The notes below the pieces were generated by a model that did no database searches, was not told the origin of the DNA, and saw only the letters and a list, made by a program, of their open reading frames with translations. From NCBI GenBank assembly GCA_947448625.1, contig CANFOT010000009.1, forward strand, positions 1 through 51,907: 51,907 bases of DNA. The letters are read 5' to 3'. Within the stretch, counting starts at the first letter, position 1. Each line of letters begins with the position of its first letter. Of the stretch, positions 46,333 to 51,907 are shown in pieces. The position numbers and the translations under genes are program-made. This DNA comes from Burkholderiaceae bacterium (lineage in GTDB: Bacteria > Pseudomonadota > Gammaproteobacteria > Burkholderiales > Burkholderiaceae).

Positions 46333-46815
46333 TTATTTGCTTAATCGCCATACCAAGAAAATACCAAGCGCACTCTGAATCATGAACAAGATACTAGAGG
46401 CGCCATGCAATCCACTAAACAAAGTTGCCGAAGGAGAAAGCATTACCGGCATGCCCTGAGCCAAGGCATTATCTCTAAGAGCATTCATCCAGGGAATAAA
46501 GATAAAGGCTGCTGCGATAGAACATAGAAGCATTACCAGCAAAAGCCAGCGAATGAGTCTAAATTGATTGAGGTCGCGATTCACCAAGAGATTGGCTAAA
46601 ACCATTAGACCAATGCAAACAATCAAACTGAGATAGGCCTCTAGCCTAAAGATGCTGCCAGCAACCATGCCGGCGGCTTGACGATCAGTCATGGTGCTAA
46701 AAATAGCCGGGGCAACTAAGTAGCCCACAGCAAGCAGACTACCCACCCACAAACCTGCAATCACAGTAAAGAGTCTTTGAGCTCCCTGGTGATTAGGAGT
46801 CTCTAGAGTCTGCAT
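46333..46815 (-). CDS. DUF4149 family membrane protein
   Basis: A 160-residue protein with four hydrophobic helices. The opening LFTVIAGLWVGSLLAVGYLVAPAIFSTM and the central PWMNALRDNAL followed by FSGLHGASSILFMIQ fit DUF4149, a membrane family of unknown role. The start is placed at ATG 46815, 16 bp after greA; the frame is open into greA up to 46851. It is the last gene of carA-carB-greA. Confidence 0.85.
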   Translation of the reverse strand: MQTLETPNHQGAQRLFTVIAGLWVGSLLAVGYLVAPAIFSTMTDRQAAGMVAGSIFRLEAYLSLIVCIGLMVLANLLVNRDLNQFRLIRWLLLVMLLCSIAAAFIFIPWMNALRDNALAQGMPVMLSPSATLFSGLHGASSILFMIQSALGIFLVWRLSK

Positions 46816-46831
46816 GTTGATTTGGTTTGTA

Positions 46832-47308
46832 TTAGATGTAACGAACCGCAAGAATTTCTACTTCACGATTACCGCCAGGCGCCTGAACTGACACTACATC
46901 CCCTTCTTCCTTACTAATCAGAGCGCGTGCAATCGGTGAGCTGATCGAAATCTTATTCAACTCAATATCGGCTTCATCGTCACCAACAATCTGATAAGTG
47001 AGCTTAGTGCCATCCTCTAAATCCTCAAGGTCAACAGTTGCGCCGAATACGATACGACCGCTTACATCGAGACTAGCGGGATCAATAATTTGTGCAGCAG
47101 AGAGCTTTCCTTCCAGCTCCTGAATGCGACCCTCAATGAAGCCTTGTTTCTCTTTGGCTGCATCGTACTCTGCGTTCTCTGAGAGATCGCCCTGCGCACG
47201 TGCTTCAGAAATTGCAATAATCACTGATGGGCGCTCTACGTGCTTTAAGCGATGCAACTCCTCTTTAAGAAGTTCTGCGCCACGTTTAGTAATTGGAATT
47301 GTGCTCAT
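46832..47308 (-). CDS. greA: Transcription elongation factor GreA
   Basis: Binds RNA polymerase and restarts backtracked complexes by transcript cleavage. The coiled-coil domain carries the tip acidic residues in [23 protein letters not shown], and the C-terminal domain [16 protein letters not shown]. Length 158 is standard. It lies 19 bp after carB. Confidence 0.97.
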   Translation of the reverse strand: MSTIPITKRGAELLKEELHRLKHVERPSVIIAISEARAQGDLSENAEYDAAKEKQGFIEGRIQELEGKLSAAQIIDPASLDVSGRIVFGATVDLEDLEDGTKLTYQIVGDDEADIELNKISISSPIARALISKEEGDVVSVQAPGGNREVEILAVRYI

Positions 47309-47327
47309 GCTTCTAACCTAACTTAAA

Positions 47328-50300
47328 TTAATTGAGAGTCTTATGCAGATTCTGTAATGAATACACTTCAAGAGACTCTTTATTGCCATTTTGCGAAGCC
47401 ATCAAACCATCCATTACTGCGCGTGCTGCACTAATCGTGGTGTAGTAAGTCACGTTATTAGCTTGTGCAGTAGTGCGAATAGAGCGTGAGTCTGCAATCG
47501 CAGTGCGCGTTTCGTCAACAGTTGTAAATACAAGAGAAATCTCGCCATTCTTGATCAAGTCAACAATGTGCGGGCGACCATCTTTTACCTTGTTCACTAC
47601 GCGCACTGGTAAACCGGCCGCTTCAATTGCCGCTGCAGTACCCTTAGTTGCGACCATTGGGAATCCCAACTGATGCAAGAGCTTAGCCACTTCAACCGCT
47701 TTAGGCTTATCGCTGTCCTTAACAGTCAGGACTACAGTACCGCTCTTTGGCAACTTAATACCAGCACCTAGCTGAGACTTAAAGAGCGCCTCACCGAAGG
47801 TTTTACCAACACCCATCACTTCACCGGTAGAGCGCATCTCTGGCCCTAGAATTGGATCGATTCCTGGGAATTTATTGAATGGGAATACTGCCTCTTTAAC
47901 TGAATAGTAGGCAGGCTTCACTTCATTCTGAATGCCCTGTTGATCCAAAGTTTGACCAACCATGCAGCGCGCTGCAATCTTAGCCAACTGCAAACCAGTT
48001 GCCTTAGATACAAATGGCACAGTACGGGAGGCGCGTGGGTTTACCTCGAGAACATAGATAACATCCTTGCCATCAACATTCTGAATCGCAAACTGCACAT
48101 TCATCAAGCCAACGACATTGAGGCCTTTGGCCATCGCAGCAGTTTGACGTTTGATTTCTGCAATCGTCTCATCCGATAAGGAGTATGGTGGCAATGAACA
48201 TGCGGAGTCGCCTGAATGAACGCCGGCTTGCTCAATATGCTCCATCACACCACCAATGAATACGCGTTGACCATCACTAATACAGTCCACGTCACACTCA
48301 ATCGCGTCATTCAAGAAACGATCTAGCAATACTGGTGAGTCGTGAGAAACCTTCACTGCTTCACGCATATAGCGCTCAAGGTCACGGCCATCATGAACGA
48401 TTTCCATTGCACGGCCACCCAATACATAGGAAGGACGCACTACCAATGGGTAACCAATTTCTTCAGCAAGCTTCAGCGCCTCATCTTCCGCACGAGCAGT
48501 ACGATTGGGTGGCTGGCGCAAGTTCAATTCATGCAATAACTTCTGGAAGCGCTCGCGATCTTCTGCGGCATCAATCATGTCTGGTGATGTACCGATGATT
48601 GGTACGCCGTTAGCCTCGAGATCTAAAGCCAACTTCAAAGGAGTCTGACCACCGTACTGCACGATCACACCCTTTGGCTTTTCAATCGCAACGATCTCCA
48701 ATACATCCTCTAGAGTCAAGGGCTCAAAATACAAACGATCAGAAGTATCGTAGTCAGTAGAAACAGTTTCTGGATTACAGTTGACCATGATGGTTTCATA
48801 ACCATCTTCGCGCATTGCTAGGGCTGCATGTACGCAGCAATAGTCAAACTCAATACCTTGACCAATTCGATTTGGGCCACCACCAAGAACCATGATCTTG
48901 TCTTTAGTAGTTGGCTGAGATTCACACTCACCATGCTCTGCTTCATAGGTGGAATAAAGGTAAGCCGTGTTCGTTGAGAACTCAGCCGCGCAGGTATCCA
49001 CCCGCTTGTACACAGGCACTACCTTGAGGCGATGACGGGCTGCGCGAACAGAAGAAGCATCCACCCCCAACAATTTCGCCAAGCGACGATCAGAAAATCC
49101 TTTTTGCTTAATGAAGCGCAGCTCAGGTGCTGACAAGCTATCGAGCTTGCGCTGCTTGAGCTCAGTTTCCATAGTGATGAGTTCTTCGATTTGCTCCAAG
49201 AACCAAGGGTCCACCTTAGTCTCGTTGTAAATCTCATCCAAACCCATGCCCATACGGAAAGCATCCGCCAAATACCAAATACGATCGGGGCCAGGCTCAC
49301 CAATCTCTTGAATGATGTCATCTAAGTCCGTAGAGAATTCATCCAGACCATCAACGCCAACTTCAAGACCACGCAAAGCTTTTTGGAATGATTCTTGGAA
49401 GGTACGGCCAATGGCCATCACCTCGCCTACGGATTTCATCTGCGTTGTTAAACGAGAGTCAGCTTGCGGGAATTTCTCGAACGCAAAACGAGGAATCTTG
49501 GTCACTACGTAATCGATTGAAGGCTCAAATGATGCTGGAGTCGCACCACCGGTGATGTCATTTTTCAACTCATCTAAGGTGTAACCGACAGCCAACTTTG
49601 CAGCAATCTTGGCGATTGGGAAACCAGTTGCCTTGGAGGCCAATGCGGATGAGCGTGAAACGCGTGGGTTCATCTCAATCACGATCATGCGACCATCAAC
49701 TGGGTTAATGGAAAACTGAACGTTCGATCCACCAGTATCAACACCAATCTCACGCAATACCGCAATCGAGGCGTTTCGGAGAATTTGATACTCTTTATCA
49801 GTCAATGTTTGCGCAGGAGCAACCGTAATGGAGTCGCCGGTATGCACGCCCATCGGATCCAAGTTTTCAATTGAGCAGACGATGATGCAGTTATCAGCGC
49901 GGTCACGCACTACTTCCATCTCAAACTCTTTCCAACCCAACAGGGACTCTTCAATCAAGAGCTCGCGGGTTGGTGATAAATCTAAACCACGTTTGCAGAT
50001 CTCTTCAAATTCTTCGCGGTTGTAAGCAATACCGCCGCCAGACCCACCCATAGTGAACGAAGGACGAATCACCACTGGGAAACCTAAGCTGCCAGTTTCT
50101 TTCTGAATGCGCTGCTGCACTTCATGCGCTTCATCCATCGAATGTGCAATGCCAGACTTCGCAGAGCCCAGACCAATTTTGGTCATCGCATCTTTAAACT
50201 TTTGACGATCCTCCGCCTTATCAATCGCCTCTGGAGAGGCGCCAATGAGTTCGCAACCGTATTTCTCAAGAACCCCATGGCGATGCAAATCCAGCGCACA

Positions 50301-50591
50301 GTTCAAGGCAGTTTGGCCGCCCATCGTTGGCAAAATCGCATCTGGTTTTTCTGTGGCAATAATGCGCTCCACTACTTCCCAGGTAATTGGCTCGATGTAA
50401 GTCACATCAGCCATTTCTGGGTCAGTCATGATGGTGGCAGGATTGCTATTTACCAGAATGACTTTGTAACCTTCATCACGCAAAGCTTTGCAAGCTTGTG
50501 CGCCTGAATAGTCAAACTCACAAGCTTGTCCAATCACAATTGGACCAGCACCAATAATCAGAATGCTTTTAATGTCGCTACGCTTAGGCAT
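47328..50591 (-). CDS. carB: Carbamoyl-phosphate synthase large subunit
   Basis: Makes carbamoyl phosphate for arginine and pyrimidines from bicarbonate, ATP and ammonia supplied by CarA. The 1087-residue protein has two ATP-grasp halves (first [10 protein letters not shown] and [20 protein letters not shown]; second [15 protein letters not shown] and [18 protein letters not shown]). A C-terminal MGS-like allosteric domain starts around 955. Its ATG overlaps the carA stop by one base (TAATG). Confidence 0.98.
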   Translation of the reverse strand: MPKRSDIKSILIIGAGPIVIGQACEFDYSGAQACKALRDEGYKVILVNSNPATIMTDPEMADVTYIEPITWEVVERIIATEKPDAILPTMGGQTALNCALDLHRHGVLEKYGCELIGASPEAIDKAEDRQKFKDAMTKIGLGSAKSGIAHSMDEAHEVQQRIQKETGSLGFPVVIRPSFTMGGSGGGIAYNREEFEEICKRGLDLSPTRELLIEESLLGWKEFEMEVVRDRADNCIIVCSIENLDPMGVHTGDSITVAPAQTLTDKEYQILRNASIAVLREIGVDTGGSNVQFSINPVDGRMIVIEMNPRVSRSSALASKATGFPIAKIAAKLAVGYTLDELKNDITGGATPASFEPSIDYVVTKIPRFAFEKFPQADSRLTTQMKSVGEVMAIGRTFQESFQKALRGLEVGVDGLDEFSTDLDDIIQEIGEPGPDRIWYLADAFRMGMGLDEIYNETKVDPWFLEQIEELITMETELKQRKLDSLSAPELRFIKQKGFSDRRLAKLLGVDASSVRAARHRLKVVPVYKRVDTCAAEFSTNTAYLYSTYEAEHGECESQPTTKDKIMVLGGGPNRIGQGIEFDYCCVHAALAMREDGYETIMVNCNPETVSTDYDTSDRLYFEPLTLEDVLEIVAIEKPKGVIVQYGGQTPLKLALDLEANGVPIIGTSPDMIDAAEDRERFQKLLHELNLRQPPNRTARAEDEALKLAEEIGYPLVVRPSYVLGGRAMEIVHDGRDLERYMREAVKVSHDSPVLLDRFLNDAIECDVDCISDGQRVFIGGVMEHIEQAGVHSGDSACSLPPYSLSDETIAEIKRQTAAMAKGLNVVGLMNVQFAIQNVDGKDVIYVLEVNPRASRTVPFVSKATGLQLAKIAARCMVGQTLDQQGIQNEVKPAYYSVKEAVFPFNKFPGIDPILGPEMRSTGEVMGVGKTFGEALFKSQLGAGIKLPKSGTVVLTVKDSDKPKAVEVAKLLHQLGFPMVATKGTAAAIEAAGLPVRVVNKVKDGRPHIVDLIKNGEISLVFTTVDETRTAIADSRSIRTTAQANNVTYYTTISAARAVMDGLMASQNGNKESLEVYSLQNLHKTLN

Positions 50592-51793
50592 TATTTGCCC
50601 CCCTTGTTACCAACAGCGGCAGCATTCATTAGCTCCACAAAACGATCAAATAAATAGGCAATGTCATGAGGGCCCGGTGAGGCCTCAGGGTGACCTTGGA
50701 AACACAAAGCAGGCTTATCTTTCCAAGCCAGACCTTGCAGAGATCCATCAAATAAAGACACGTGCGTGACACGAATATTGTCAGGCAAGGTGTTTGCATC
50801 GACTGCGAAACCGTGATTTTGAGAAGTAATCGCTACGCGCCCAGTATCCAAATCCTTAACCGGGTGGTTTGCACCGTGGTGACCAAACTTCATTTTCAAG
50901 GTTTTGGCGCCAGCGGCTAGACCCATGATTTGATGACCCAAGCAAATACCGAAGGTAGGGATGCCTTTTTCAATAATTTCTTTTGCTGCGGCAATGGCGT
51001 AATCACAAGGACCAGGATCTCCAGGGCCATTAGAGAAAAACACGCCATCAGGATTCATGGCCAATACTTCAGCAGCGCTAGTCTGAGCTGGCACTACCGT
51101 CAACTCACAGCCACGCTCGGTGAGCATGCGCAGAATATTGCGCTTGACGCCCAAGTCATAAGCAACGACTTTCTTGATTGGCTTGCTTTGATTCAGAGTT
51201 CTATAAGTAGGCTTACCATTAACACCATGCAAATCCCATTCAGCTTCGCGCCAATCATATGGGGCCTTAGTCGTGACAACCTTCGCCAAATCAAGACCAT
51301 TCATCCCAGGGAAGGCTTTTGCAAGTTCAAGGGCTTTTTTGCCGAGAGTCTCTAGATCATCACCCATCTTGCCGGCAATAATCGCACCTGACTGAGCGCC
51401 TTTATCGCGCAGGATACGGGTGAGCTTACGAGTATCAATCCCAGAAATACCCACAACCCCCGCCTTAGACAGGTAGGCGTCGAGACTTTCCTCAGAGCGG
51501 AAGTTAGAGACCCGTTTAGACAGATCCTTCACCACGAGGCCGGCCGCATGAATTTGATCTGACTCGGCATCTTGCCCATTCACCCCAACGTTTCCGATGT
51601 GCGGATAGGTCAAAGTGACGATTTGACGGCAATAACTAGGATCCGTAATGATCTCTTGATAACCAGTGAGTGCGGTATTGAAAACGACTTCGCCGGCAGT
51701 TTCGCCAGGAGCGCCAATGCTAAGACCGGGAAATACAGTGCCGTCGGCTAAAGCCAACACGGCGGGAGGAAAAGAAGGAAGCAAGGGTGACAA
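50591..51793 (-). CDS. carA: Carbamoyl-phosphate synthase small subunit
   Basis: Glutaminase subunit, 400 residues, passing ammonia to CarB. The N-terminal domain has [10 protein letters not shown] and [17 protein letters not shown]. The class I amidotransferase domain carries the nucleophile Cys in [10 protein letters not shown] and the His in [12 protein letters not shown]. The start must be TTG 51793: an in-frame TGA lies about 30 bases upstream with no other start codon between, and GGAG is five bases before the TTG. The remaining 114 bp of the window hold no further gene that I can support. Confidence 0.97.
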   Translation of the reverse strand: MSPLLPSFPPAVLALADGTVFPGLSIGAPGETAGEVVFNTALTGYQEIITDPSYCRQIVTLTYPHIGNVGVNGQDAESDQIHAAGLVVKDLSKRVSNFRSEESLDAYLSKAGVVGISGIDTRKLTRILRDKGAQSGAIIAGKMGDDLETLGKKALELAKAFPGMNGLDLAKVVTTKAPYDWREAEWDLHGVNGKPTYRTLNQSKPIKKVVAYDLGVKRNILRMLTERGCELTVVPAQTSAAEVLAMNPDGVFFSNGPGDPGPCDYAIAAAKEIIEKGIPTFGICLGHQIMGLAAGAKTLKMKFGHHGANHPVKDLDTGRVAITSQNHGFAVDANTLPDNIRVTHVSLFDGSLQGLAWKDKPALCFQGHPEASPGPHDIAYLFDRFVELMNAAAVGNKGGK

Positions 51794-51907
51794 ACCATCT
51801 CCAGTCCCTGCTCCATCCGACGCTCAACACCCCAAAAAGACCAACCCAGGACTGTTTGTGCGGGAGGTGAGTGTCTTTAAGCGCTAGGGTAATTTATTAA
51901 GTTTTGA

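Overview
The window looks like a chromosomal segment of a small-genome freshwater betaproteobacterium of the Burkholderiaceae, most likely Polynucleobacter or a close relative. This is inferred from the gene order (yhbY / rlmE-ftsH-folP-glmM-pstSCAB-phoU-phoBR-ppx and carA-carB-greA), the Burkholderiales-type protein sequences, and the tight packing. No insertion sequence, prophage, CRISPR array or rRNA operon is visible. No stretch over 300 bases lacks a gene; the longest protein-free interval (22965-23354) holds two tRNA genes.

Layout. 1-6945 (all minus): thrS (cut by the window edge), tRNA-Val, relA, an unusual fusion of a CDF metal transporter with an alpha/beta hydrolase, and scoAB. 7143-16184: ETF-ubiquinone oxidoreductase, two MFS transporters, aroC, a CBS protein, YihY, WrbA, an exported rhodanese and small membrane or unknown proteins. 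16329-19337: a lysine-rich histone H1-like protein with a PPK2, a haloacetate dehalogenase-like hydrolase, an EF-hand protein and a DUF3313-type lipoprotein. 19431-22964: the glutamate/aspartate ABC transporter gltIJKL with a small lipoprotein gene at its end. 23102-25916: tRNA-Arg, tRNA-Pro, a small exported protein and a TonB-dependent receptor.

25917-40490 is the most interesting part, a phosphate-stress island. A second PPK2, an olsA-type acyltransferase, and an operon plcP-agt-dgkA-olsB (phospholipid hydrolysis to diacylglycerol, glycolipid synthesis, diacylglycerol recycling, ornithine lipid synthesis) lie beside ppx and the complete pstSCAB-phoU-phoB-phoR operon. Four Pho-box-like sites, each made of three 7-bp half-sites on an 11-bp period, stand in front of pstS, ppx, ppk2 and plcP. 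Read together, phosphate uptake, polyphosphate turnover and replacement of phospholipids by phosphorus-free lipids are predicted to be under one PhoB switch, encoded within about 14 kb.

40527-51793: glmM, folP (with an intrinsic terminator hairpin inside its coding sequence), ftsH, rlmE, a long-tailed YhbY, a DUF4149 protein, greA, carB and carA. Function calls rest on motif and family recognition by eye; no database search was run.
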